This document shows positions 1-9,880 of a stretch of 64,000 bases of DNA, piece by piece (the stretch's first letter is position 1; each line of letters opens with the position of its first letter). The stretch lies in assembly GCA_034440635.1 (NCBI GenBank), contig JAOTON010001819.1, forward strand, positions 1,147,001 to 1,211,000, in the 5' to 3' direction. A program made the translations under genes and the position numbers. Below the pieces are notes generated by a model. That model had not been told where the DNA came from and did not search any database. It saw only the letters and a list, made by a program, of their open reading frames with translations. Source of the stretch: Lepas anatifera. Its lineage: Eukaryota > Arthropoda > Thecostraca > Lepadidae.

Positions 1-179
1 CTCCAATAGAGGGAAATCCGACGGATTGAGAACCATTGCAGGGAGCTGGAGACAAGCCGGTTCCAGTTTGGTACGCCGGTCAGATTAGAAAAATATTTGG
101 GGCTAATATTCCCTTTCCCTCAACTACCCGGACGGAGGGATAACCAGAAGAAATTGTCCTTAGAATATTTACTTCATCC

Positions 180-407
180 CATAGGAGGATCCAGGAGGGC
201 AAAGGGGCACGTGCCCCCCTCCCCTCTCTGATCAACTCTCGGTGAACCCTAAAATGTCCCCTCCCCCAGGATGCGAAAATCGGCGCACACTGATAGGATT
301 TAGCGTCCATCTGATAGGTTTTGCCGGTCAAAGGTGGCGCCCCCCTGGTCCGGATGGTTCCCTCCCCGGAAGTTACCCCCCGATCGGCAATCATGGATCC
401 GACTATG
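180..407. mobile_element. hAT MITE with 8 bp TSD CTTCATCC
   Basis: The ends are imperfect inverted repeats: CATAGGAGGATCCAGG on the left and the complement of CATAGTCGGATCCATG on the right. CTTCATCC is present at 172-179 and again at 408-415, an exact 8 bp target duplication as hAT transposases make. The body contains a CACGTG palindrome inside a G/C run and no coding capacity. Copies of the family are at 29981-30226 (inside the other TTAA element, same target) and, more diverged, at 58327-58596. Confidence 0.85.
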
Positions 408-476
408 CTTCATCCATTAGTACGCATGAACAAACAAGAAGAAAATCAGAAAAATTGTTTTTACCGTAAAAACTTC

Positions 477-545
477 CACGACCTAGATTCGAACCCGTAT
501 TACCCGTTTGAGAGTCGGGAATGGAGGCCACTATACCATCCCCGC
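477..545 (-). tRNA. tRNA-Glu(CTC)-like sequence, pseudogene or SINE head
   Basis: Read on the minus strand, there is an A box (GGTATAGTGG), an anticodon-arm-like CCCG/CGGG stem around a loop holding CTC, and a B box (GGGTTCGAATC). The T stem and acceptor stem pair poorly, so I do not regard it as a working tRNA gene. It sits inside the TTAA element end and recurs at 29844-29912 in the other copy. Confidence 0.5.
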
Positions 546-904
546 TGTACGACACCTACCCGATTTTAAAACTTTCCTGATTAGTTTTCTCAAGGCGAAT
601 GTTTTGGACAAACTAATCTAATATTTCTATTTTTAGGGTTAATAAAAATAAATTGAATACGAATACAGCATTCAAACATTTTCTACCCCCAAAAATTATT
701 TATAGAACTTAAAACTTTGATTGATAGAATAGAGGTGAAGAGCAGGTTACAGCCTATTATTGATATGGTTAGCAAATTTGAATAATTGTTGAGTGGCCTC
801 CAAAAATTTAGCTGAAGATAAAGAAATGATTGATAGTACCAGAATCAGGATTTTTCAAATATTAAGAAACCACAATAAAAATTTTTGCGACAATGTCCCT
901 TTAA

Positions 905-1974
905 ACCTGGCTGATAAGCTTAAGATCTGTTCGATGAATTGTAGGGGCCCTGGAGACTGGAAAAAGAGGAAAGACGTATTTAATTGGCTTCGACAATCAC
1001 AATTTAATCTAATGATGCTACAGGATGTCCATTGTGCGCAGGGCCAAGAAAAGATGTTTCGTAATAGTTGGGGCAAAGATATTCTCCTTGCGCCTTTGAC
1101 TAACAACGCTAGAGGTATAGCGGTGCTTACTAATAAAGCAAACATTAACTTCTGTCAAACAAAGGTGACAGAGGATGGTAACTTGATAATGACGAAGGCT
1201 AATGTTAATGGGGTGTTTGAGCTGATCCTCATTGCTGTATATGCACCTAATCGGGACACACCGGACTTCTTTGACACCATTGTCGAGTATCTGGAGAACG
1301 ACGGGAACGATGTTCCTGTTGTTATGGCTGGTGATTGGAATTTGGTTCTAGAACACAGGGTGGATTCCTATAATTATGTGCCCCAAAATAACTTAGCATC
1401 ACATCGCAAGGTGCTAAACATGATGCAAAGATTTTACCTAATAGATATATTCAGGGAAAGGAATCCGGCTGCACGCAGGTACACCTGGAGAGTACGACGC
1501 CCAATCATTAAGCAGGCACGACTAGATTTTTTCTTAGTGTCAGACTGTCTGAATGGAAGGATTGTTCAAACAAGCATAGCACCTGGATATAGGACTGATC
1601 ACTCTATGGTAACATTGGAACTAAGTATTATTGCGCAATTACACGGAAAAGGATTCTACAAGTTCAATGTATCCTTATTGCGTGAGGACGTTTTCGTTCA
1701 GCGCATGAGACAGATTGTCCGGGAAACTTTGTTTCAATACGCACTTCCAGTTTACAATTTGACTTTTCTGGAAGAATCACTCCGCACCGATAGATTAAGA
1801 GACATACAATTTGTGATAAGTGATTCCCTGATGTATGAAACACTCATACTGAACATGAGGACAGAGACGATAACATATGGCATTAGGAAACGAAAAAAGT
1901 ATAGACAGGTGGAGCAGGACTTGTCTACCGTCATATCACGATTGGAGCACTTAGCAGACGAGGACCATGATGAT
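905..1974 (+). pseudogene. LINE endonuclease domain (APE-like)
   Basis: This is an apurinic-like endonuclease of the L1/Tx1 type, which nicks target DNA to prime reverse transcription. Visible motifs in order are SMNCRG (near 932), MLQDVH (near 1018), YAP (near 1243), AGDWN (near 1328), RLDFFLV (near 1520) and RTDHSMV (near 1590), covering the Mg-binding and catalytic positions. The reading frame is open from 793, but the first ~36 codons come from the TTAA element end rather than from the LINE, so the apparent 394-residue protein is a junction artefact. The frame stops inside the hAT-like insertion at 1975. Skipping that insertion and one duplicated target restores the frame into the linker at 3463. 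Confidence 0.85.
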
Positions 1975-2137
1975 TAGGGTGTTTCATTGTTCCAAAATGC
2001 AATATTTCGACGCATATCGATGTTCCCCGCAAACTTCATCTGCTTACAAGCTTCTGTGCAAAATTTCCGTGCATTTCGATGATATTTAGAGGTGGCGCAC
2101 TTTTGCAGATTTTTTATCATATGTATTAAAATGTACA

Positions 2138-2285
2138 CATAAGCGTAGGAACGTCCAGAATATTGGGGAGGCCAGGGTGCATTTGGAAGTCATTTCTTTC
2201 CAGTCAACGCCATAGGGTTAAGGGTTAAGAATCAAGAATATTGGGGGGGGCTATGGCCCCCCTGCCCCCTGTTCCTACGCCTATG
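2138..2285. mobile_element. hAT MITE, 148 bp, TSD AATGTACA
   Basis: The left end CATAAGCGTAGGAAC and right end GTTCCTACGCCTATG are inverted repeats with one mismatch. AATGTACA flanks both sides (2130-2137 and 2286-2293). It is nested in the 1975-3454 element, making three insertion layers here with the LINE. Confidence 0.85.
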
Positions 2286-2579
2286 AATGTACACATTTCC
2301 AGACTGATACTGGCCCTGGTTTTCTTTTGATTGTTTTCTATTTTACATCTGAAATATTTTTCAAATTAAGTAAAATACTTATTACTGCACAATGACTAGC
2401 CTGAGTATAAAACCCGACTGATTTCAGGAGCATCCCGTCCCCGTTTTCAACGGAGATGAAGATAACACTATGACATGAACCTAACTAAGCGAAAAACACG
2501 AAGACAGGGTACACTTTGAAAGAACAATCTTAGATATGAACATGACGAATCATTTTATAATTATTAGCTCTAAACACGT

Positions 2580-3070
2580 GTTATTCTTCAATTCAATCTC
2601 TTGTTTGGCTGGCGTATTAAGAGGTCCAAAAATCCAGAGAAGATGGTAACTTTGCCAATATTTCTGTTCATTTTTGGTTTCGTGGTGGCTTGGATGTAAA
2701 TTGCCTCTTTTATTTCCCGCTGTTTTTGCCTTGAGTCAAAAAGTAAAGTCGTTGTGGCGTCCCATTTGATATAATGATCCTTCTTGAATGAATGTTCCGC
2801 TGTTTCCTCCGCTGCTCTCTCGTCAATTGACCCTCGGATTAGTTTTTGTCGAGATTTTCGGAGTTCGTCTTGTCGGACTTCCATCATCCTTTTGCTTTCT
2901 CCAATGCATATTTTTGGACAGTCATCACATTCCATCTTGTATACTGGGCCTGGTTTTTCCGGTTGTCTATCCTGCCCTTTGGTTTGACCAGTAATTGTTT
3001 AATAGTTTTATGTGGCTTAAAATATGTTCTTCCGTTGAATTTCGAACATATGCGTCGAATCTGTTGCGTT
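2580..3070 (-). pseudogene. Penelope-like element fragment, GIY-YIG endonuclease region
   Basis: Penelope-like elements (PLEs) are retroelements encoding an RT followed by a GIY-YIG endonuclease. On the minus strand the conserved pre-endonuclease stretch QLLVKPKGRID appears near 3005-2975, then VYKMECDDCP with the paired cysteines, then CIGES (a degenerate YIG), and further on AEHSFKKDHYIKWDATT and FDSRQKQREIKEAIYIQ, the usual C-terminal portion. A one-base frameshift separates the first part from VYKMEC near 2945. The RT itself is absent. The fragment lies inside the hAT-like element, so it was captured by or inserted into it before that element landed in the LINE. Confidence 0.8.
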
Positions 3071-3086
3071 ACTCATTCTACATATG

Positions 3087-3310
3087 GGAAGGATCATGAT
3101 ATCAAATGGGACGCCACAACGACTTTAACTTTCGACTCACGACAAAAACAGCTGGAAAGGGAGATCGCCCTCATCAAGAGGTTCAACGGATTCGTCAAGG
3201 ACGAGAAGCAGAAGCAGTGCCTGCTCCGGGTGGTGGAACTCCATCGGAGGGCTCTACCCAAGCGCACCAAGAAAGAATGCACCTCTTTCAAGTGTAATGG
3301 TTTTTGGTGA
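3087..3310 (+). pseudogene. Second Penelope-like fragment, opposite orientation
   Basis: The first ~65 bases encode KDHDIKWDATTTLTFDSRQK, matching the minus-strand fragment at 2790-2725 almost base for base but inverted. After the shared RQKQ the frame continues for ~50 residues with no match to the other copy (LEREIALIKRFNGF and onward), which I do not recognise. Penelope-like elements often integrate as inverted or partial tandem copies, so a rearranged pair is the simplest reading. Confidence 0.6.
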
Positions 3311-3462
3311 TAAAAGTGCGCGACCTCTAAATTTCCTTTTATTTTGCTTTTAAGGGTGTCAATCGATTCAGTTTTACGTATAGAGCTGGGGGAAAGTCGA
3401 TATGACTTCGTTCCAAACAAACACAATTTTACTATAGTGGGCTGAAACACCCTAATGATGAT

Positions 3463-6191
3463 GAGACTCTAACTATATTGGATGAAAAGAAAAAGGAGTT
3501 AGAGGAAATAAGAAAACCCTTCATGGAGGGAATAGCTGTTCGGTCGCGAGCAAGGTGGTACGATCAGTCTGAAAGATCCACTAAATATTTTCTGACTCTG
3601 GAAAAGAGAAACTTTATGAGCAAAACCATACCAGCATTGAAGATAAGTGACGGAAGTGAAATTTAAGACCAACGAGAGATAATGGATGCTCTTGGTCAGC
3701 ACTTTAAAAAAATTGTTTCGAAGTCATGATACGGAACAAGATTTTGAAGCATTTTTTGCTGATATGGAGCTGAAACAACTAGGCGATGCAAATTATCGTT
3801 ATATGAACCAGCCCCTTGGTATAAACGAGATTAGTGCTGCACTGCATAAGATGCGAAATAACATCTCCCCAGGGAGTGACGGTTTTCCTCCGGAGTTCTT
3901 TAAGTTCTTTTGGATTGATTTGAGGGAATTTGTATTTCGAATGATTAATGAAAGCTGGACAATGAACACATTGCCGCGGACGCTCAGGGAGGGTATCATA
4001 ACCCTGATTCCGAAACCGGGAAAATCAAGGAACCTCATAAATTCCTACCGACCCATCACACTTTTGAATACCAGCTATAAAGTGATTTCCAGTGCTCTTG
4101 CAAATAGGTTCAAAGCCATAATGGGCAGCCTAATCGGTGAAAACCAGACAGGATTTTTGCCGAAAAGATTCATAGGCGAGAACATTCGACTTATGTCAGA
4201 CGTTGCGCAGTACCTACAACAAAAAGAGCTAACTGGGTTATTTATTAGCCTCGACATTGAGGGAGCGTTTAATTCCGTTAGCTGGCGGTTCATCAGGGAG
4301 GTTCTAACACGTAGAGGCTTCCCTCCCGAAATCTTGCGATGGTTCCGTCTACTGTACGACGGTTCTCAGGCCAGAGTATTGTATAATGGTCATGTCTCTG
4401 AGGCGTTTTCTTTAAAAGGTCATGTCACCAAGGCGACCCATTAAGTTGTTACTTGTTCCTCTTGGTAATGGAGTGTCTCATTTTAAAAATACAAAATAAT
4501 CCGGAGATCAAAGGCATCAAGATTGGCCGAATAGAATGCAAGTTGTCATGCTACGCAGATGATACGCTATGTATGCTGGATGGATCGGTGAATAGCACTA
4601 GGGCACTTTTCCATGATCTGGGTACATTTGCCAAGTATTCTGGGCTCTCCCTAACATTGAAAAAACGCAGGCTATGTGGGTAGGATACCGGTGTGGTAAG
4701 GACCCAATTTGTCCTGAGCTAGGAATGCGATGGGTCGAAAGAATGAAAGTATTGGGTATATTTTTCGATGGGGACGAAACCGCTTTGTGTAGAATGAACT
4801 ATGAAGGTAAAATGGCCGAGATAAAAGCCACAATAAAAAGCTGGCAGCAGAGAAACCTTTCATTATACGGCAAAGTGGTAATAGTTAAATCTCTTCTGCT
4901 TTCGAAGTTAACTTACTTGTTTTTGTCTCTACCGAACCCAGATGGTAGGTTTATATGTGATCTTAATACAACGTTATTCAGATTCTTATGGGGAGGAAAA
5001 AGGATAGAGTAAGCCGCAAGAGTGTGACGAGACCCATTCTTCAGGGTGGTTTAGGAATGACTGACATAAGCCTATACATAGCTGCCCTAAAATGTACTTG
5101 GGTGAGGAGAGAGATGAATTCTAATCACTTATGGACCCGGCTTTTTCAGGATAAGATAAGCCAAGGCAGTTTTTTGTGGGAGAGAGGTACGAAGGCAATA
5201 AAAGACTTGGCGTCAACTATTAACAGCAGCTTCTGGAAAGATGTGCTGCTTTCATTCAGCACGCTATCAGATGCCTTCGTAGTCTAGCCAAGGGACCTTG
5301 GAGCATGTAGCATTTGGTTTTCTGATGGAACCAGGTTTAATGAAGATTTAAGACGATCCTGGTTTACTAGAGGTCTCCGAACGTACAATGATCTGTTGGA
5401 TGAAAATGGGCAGGTAATGACCTTCATTCAGGCCAAAAACAAATGTGGCATTCCAGGAACTTTTCTGGATTACATGGGTGTAGTAAACAGCGTGCCTCCA
5501 CAGTGGAGAAATAGTGAGAAACAAAAGCTGCCTGCACCGGATATCCATCCCTTAGTTCGGTACATTCTGGGCGAAAATATTAAAGCTAAGAATTTTTACA
5601 CTCTTATGATCCTGAATAAGCTTAAGGAACACAGACACAAGTGGGTGCCAAAGTGGCACCTTCAGTATGGTGAGGATCTCGAATGGGCCAACGTTTATGG
5701 TAACATAGTAAGCGTCACTAATTGCACCGCTTATAGAGCCCTGCATTTCAAAATAGTGACTCGTATTGAAGTTACCAATGTACTGCTGCAAAAAATGGGC
5801 CTAGAAAGCAGCAGTAGCTGTAATAGATGTCACAGCCGAGATGAAACACTGATTCATAAATTTTGGCAATGTCCGATTGTCTCGATATTTTGGGAAAGGG
5901 TACATGCGTGGTTGGTTCATATTGGCGCAAGGAGAGTTAATGAGCCTTTTACTAGTCAGCAGGTGCTTTTGGGCTTAGGAGAAAATGCATTTGTTAACCA
6001 TGTTGTTAACCATTGTTTCAAAGACCGTCATTAGGAGGCAGACGGGACCACGCTTGGAAAATATGATTCAGAGACTGTGGCGAGATAAGGGGTCCGAACA
6101 GTTGGCGGCCTCGATTGGGAGTGGTGGTAACATGCAACGAACTAATGATAAGTGGGTGCATCTGAGAGAAGAGACCCCTACTACAGATTGA
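3463..6191 (+). pseudogene. L1/Tx1-like LINE reverse transcriptase and C-terminal region
   Basis: This is the RT of the LINE at 905. Motifs in order: GSDGFPPEFF (near 3874), LIPKPGK and YRPITLLN (near 4003-4065), LDIEGAFNSV as motif A with its catalytic Asp (near 4252), CHQGDPLSCYLF (near 4414-4450) and CYADDT as the catalytic YxDD box (near 4550). The C-terminal part contains a cysteine/histidine cluster (CNRCH, then IHKFWQCP, near 5815-5875) as in L1/Tx1 elements, and the last stretch ends at 6191. At least five frame breaks are needed to read it through: a stop at 3664, a poly-A frameshift near 3713, a lost base near 4410, a break near 4670, and a stop near 5285. Confidence 0.85.
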
Positions 6192-6422
6192 ACCGGCACT
6201 GTGGCCTAAACGAGAAAGATGGCGTATGGTTGTGGGATTTAGTACATTTGTGTTCTTTGAGCAGGTATAAGCATGCAATGTTTCTAATAGTGCAGTTTTG
6301 TCTTTGTCCTATCTCAGGTCTTCGTCTTTTGTAGGGTGTTATCCGTTATCGGCAATCGTTACTGAGTTGCGTTAGGCAATGTTAGTGTTGTGAATTGAGG
6401 TGCATGGATGTGAGAGAAATAA

Positions 6423-7201
6423 ATGAGTACAAGTCGGAAAAAAAGGCTCCGGAATTTTTCTTCTATTAATGGCCCTGTAACAGCAGCAAAAGTTAGCCAG
6501 ACTACTTTAAATGAAGAGATCACAAAATTATCAATTAAAGAGAAATCTCGCAGAATCAACCCCATTCGGCCTTGGATCTCATTTAGCCTTCTTAAATGCA
6601 TCAACCATAAATCGGACCTCTACCTAAAATTTATGAAATCTCGAGATAAAGTCGATGAAACTAACTACAAAAACTACAATAATTACCTCACTAGCACGAT
6701 TCGAACAGCCCGTAAGCTCTACTTTCAGAGAAAATTAAGCGAGGAAAAAGACCATCCAAAAAACTCTGGCACACTCTTCTCACCCTTAGTCGTAAAAATA
6801 AAGTAAAACGCGAACTTCCAGAACAATTCAAAGTAAATGATGAATAAATCACTGAACCCTCTTTGATTGCAGACAAATTCAACAACTACTTTTCCACAAT
6901 AGCAACAAAACTTGATCAGGCGCTACCACAGTCCACTTAAGATCCTCTTGAATACCTGGATAACCAAACAACGCAACGTTTTGAATTTAACCTGGTGAAT
7001 ATGCAATTAGTAGAACACATCATTTCTTCTCACAGTAACAAAGGCGCCGGTTACGATGGAGTCAACTCAAAAATATTGAAAGCTATTAACCCAGTAATCT
7101 CTCCACACTTAACTCATTTATTTAATATATGTCTCTGCAACGGGTTATTTCCGGATGAATTTAAAACAGCACTCATAGTACCTATATTTAAGTCAGGTAA
7201 C
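6423..7201 (+). pseudogene. CR1-like LINE, linker and RT start
   Basis: The first open stretch (6423-6806) is the basic linker between endonuclease and RT, with the LYFQRKL-type sequence that precedes RT in CR1/Jockey LINEs. After a frame break, 6995-7201 carries SNKGAGYDGVNSKILK and LIVPIFKSGN, RT blocks 1 and 2. The frame is then cut by the hAT element. Stops near 6845 and 6938 show decay independent of that insertion. Confidence 0.8.
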
Positions 7202-7561
7202 CAGGGGCGCAGCCAGAGCTTTGGTATGGGGGGCACACCAACTTTGAGGGGCACCCCAGGGAAAAAAGGGCACTTTTTAACGTAACCTATAAAACTTGCT
7301 ATATATTTGTTTATATCATTTTTTGGGCATCTTTGGTTCAATAAAAATGCAAATAAATCATTGAAGGAGAAGGAAAACGCGATTAAAACCGAAAAAAGGA
7401 AAAAAATATCAAAATATCATGGAAGTAGCCAAAACACGACTGTTTCGGATAGATTTAAGGACAAATCAGCCAACTCATGCGAGTACTTAACATCAGAGAA
7501 ATCAGCGGAGCATGTGATATATGTTACAATGTGCAGGTTAAGGCATATTGGAGTCGAAAAT

Positions 7562-7905
7562 TAATTTTTATGCCCACTGGTTTTGTCGTGACGAGTGAGC
7601 CCTGGCTGAACGCGGATTAAGTTCCTTGCCTCCCACAATCGCCGTGGGACGAGGAGTGGCATAGTGTCTTTGGAAGAACACATTTGTGCTGCTGGAAAAG
7701 TTTGGGAGATACCTTTTGAACGCGTTTATTAAGTTCCATATTCTCAAGGATCGGTCCCAGTTAAGAGTAAAAAAAGGTGAACAGGCCGGTGGTTTGGATG
7801 GGGATGGTGTGACAGGGCTGAAAATTGTGAAAACTAGTTCTTCATTTAAATCAATTAGAAGAAATCCTGGTTTAGGGGGACTGTGCTCTGAGCTCAGGGG
7901 CAAAT
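7562..7905. repeat. Internal module shared by both giant hAT copies
   Basis: Non-tandem sequence beginning TTTTTATGCCCACTGGTTTT and ending in GGGGGACTGTGCTCTGAGCTC. The same module occurs twice in tandem in copy 2 (59425-59760 and 59790-60120). No coding signal. It may be the original internal body of the element before minisatellite growth. Confidence 0.75.
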
Positions 7906-8039
7906 GCCTTTTATCATCCCTTCCCAGAATCCACCAGTATAATAAGCATTTTATATAACCAGGGGTGCCTAGGTATCACAAGCCGTTTTAGAGATTCTTC
8001 ATTCCTTGTTAGCTCCGTTTTACAAGGGGAGTTTCCATT

Positions 8040-9880
8040 GTGTTCTTATTCCCCATCTATTCAAGACCAGCTCTGGGGCCCCCAATTGTGGATCAGAGGC
8101 CTCCAGAGCAGCTTCCCCCATCCCCCCAGTTGTGCCTCCAGGGACTAGACTAGCTCAGTGACCCCGCCTCGAGATGATGGGAGTTGGTCTTGTGTTCTTA
8201 TTATCTGTCTATTCAAGACCACCTCAGGGGCCCCTGATGTAGATAAGGGCCACAGAACAGCTCATGCTTCACCCAGGGACTAGACTAGCTCATTGGTCCC
8301 AGAGATGAGGTCATCAGACTAGCTCAATGGGCCACAGATAGGCTTAAAGACCTTAAACCAGTAGGGCCTTAAACCAGTTCAAGAAGCCCCAGAACAGTTT
8401 AAGGCGCCAGATCACCTCAGGGGGCCTCAAGCCAACTTAAGGAGCTCTCACAAGCTCAGCGCCCACACCAGCTCAGGGTACCCTCAGAACCTAGATCCGC
8501 TCTTGGGCCCCAGATCAGCTCTTGGGGCCCCAGATCAGTTCAGGGGCCTCAAGTCAGGTCAGGGGACAATATCAAGTCAGGGCCACTAAATCAGCACAGT
8601 GATCCCTAACCAGCTCGGGGCCCAATCAGTTCAAAAGCCCCAGAGCTGCTCAGGGGACACCAGATCGGCCCATAGGGCACCAGATCAGCCTCGAGGACAA
8701 ACAATCAGATCAGTGGTCCCCGACCAGCTCGGGGTCCAGATCAGCTCGGGAATACCAGATCAAGTCAGAAGGCACTCCTGCTCAGGAAATCACGTAATCA
8801 ACCCAGGAGGCCCGGGTCAGCTTAAAGGGCACCATATTAGCCATGGGGCACCAGACTAGCTCAGAGGGAATAAGATGGGCTCAGGAGACACACTGATGAC
8901 TTAGCAGGCACCAGATCTACTCAGGCGGCATTAGTTAAGTTCAGGAGGCAGTATATCTGCTCAGGGTGCACCAGATCGATCAGCGCAGGGGCAAGTTCAA
9001 GTCAGGGGCACTAAATCAGCTCAGGGATCCCTCACCAGCTCGGGGCCCAATCAGTTCAAAATCCCCAGAGCTGCTCAGGGGACACCAGATGTCCATAGGG
9101 CACCAGATCAGCTTCGGGAGCAAACAATCAGATCAGTGGTCCCGGACCAGCTCGGGAATACCAGATCAAGTCAGGAGGCACTTAATCAGCTCAGGAGGCC
9201 CATACCATCTCAGGGGCCCTCATCAGCCTCTGTGGGCCCGGCTCAGCTCAGGGCTTTAGAGCTGCTCATGAAAACACGTAAGGAGGCCCAGATCAGCTTA
9301 AAGGGCACCAGATTAGCTTAGGGGCACCAGACTAGCTCAGAGGGCATCAGATGGGCTCAGAAGGCACCAGATCGACTCAGGGGCATTAGTGCAGCTCAGG
9401 TGGCACCAGATCGTTCCGCTCGGGGGCCAGATCAGCTCCCAGCCCCCCAGACTATGGCAGGAGCCTAATTCAGCTCAGGGAGCAACATAACAGCTCAGGG
9501 GACACAAGGTGGGCTCAGGGCCCACCAAACCAGCTCAGGGGGCACCAAGCCATCTAAGGAGACATCAATAATCAGCTGAGGGGGCACTTATCAGCTGAAG
9601 AGGAGACAGAATCAACTTGGGGAGGCATGAGATTAGCTCGGGGGCCCGGATCAGCTCAAGGGGCACTAAATCAGCTATTAGGGCACCAAGCAAGCTGGGA
9701 AGCATTATACTAAATCGGAGGGCATTATATAGGTTCAGGAGGCACCATTATTTGCTCAGTAGGGCACTCGATTGACTCAGTGGCACCAGATCAGCTTAGA
9801 GGGCAAGTAATCAGCTCAAGGGGCCAAGACCAGCTGAGAGGCCACAAGATGAGCTCAAGGAGCACCAGATTAGCTTCACC
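8040..9880. repeat. Degenerate ~20-30 bp minisatellite in giant hAT element
   Basis: The phrase AGATCAGCTCAGGGGGCACC recurs continuously with many variants (CAGATCAGCTCAGG, GGGGCACCAGATTAGCTC). Unit spacing is irregular, mostly between 20 and 30 bases. The open frames across it are chance products of an internally repeated sequence free of stops in some phases. The equivalent block in copy 2 is 60280-61745. Confidence 0.85.

Larger units (their letters stand above)
1..900 (-). mobile_element. TTAA-inserted (piggyBac-like) element, copy A, terminal 0.9 kb
   Basis: This stretch is the reverse complement of 29486-30405, so it is one end of a second copy of the ~8 kb element at 29486-37453; the rest lies left of the window. 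The terminus reads TGCGACAATGTCCCT at 886-900 and is followed directly by TTAA (901-904), the target duplicated by piggyBac-type transposases. The segment carries a nested hAT MITE and a tRNA-Glu-like stretch, both also present in the other copy, so they were there before the element spread. No transposase frame is visible. Assignment to the piggyBac superfamily rests on the TTAA target and terminal inverted repeat (TIR) only, and is an inference. Confidence 0.8.
1975..3454. mobile_element. hAT-like element, 1,480 bp, TSD ATGATGAT
   Basis: The ends read TAGGGTGTTTCA and its complement, with looser inverted similarity continuing for roughly 115 bp inward (for example TTTAGAGGTGGCGCACTTTT near 2086 against its near-complement around 3320-3340). 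ATGATGAT is present at 1967-1974 and again at 3455-3462. Removing the element and one TSD restores the LINE frame (HDDET). It contains no transposase. Its body has captured a MITE (2138-2285) and Penelope-like sequence (2580-3310). Confidence 0.85.
905..6421 (+). mobile_element. L1/Tx1-like LINE, ORF2 and 3' end, decayed
   Basis: This is a non-LTR retrotransposon whose 5' part lies beyond the TTAA element at the left. It runs endonuclease (905-1974), a hAT-like insertion, then linker, RT and C-terminal region (3463-6191) and a 3' UTR ending near the AATAAA at 6419-6424. The linker motif RARWYDQSERSTKYFLTLEK is characteristic of the L1/Tx1 group, as is LQDVH in the endonuclease. Several frameshifts and stops (near 3665, 3715, 4415, 4675, 5010, 5287 and 6030) show the copy is dead. 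The next LINE begins immediately downstream at 6423. Confidence 0.85.

Noticed and set aside
477..545. Functional tRNA-Glu gene (also 29844-29912)
   Set aside because: T and acceptor stems do not pair properly; A and B boxes alone suit a pseudogene or SINE.
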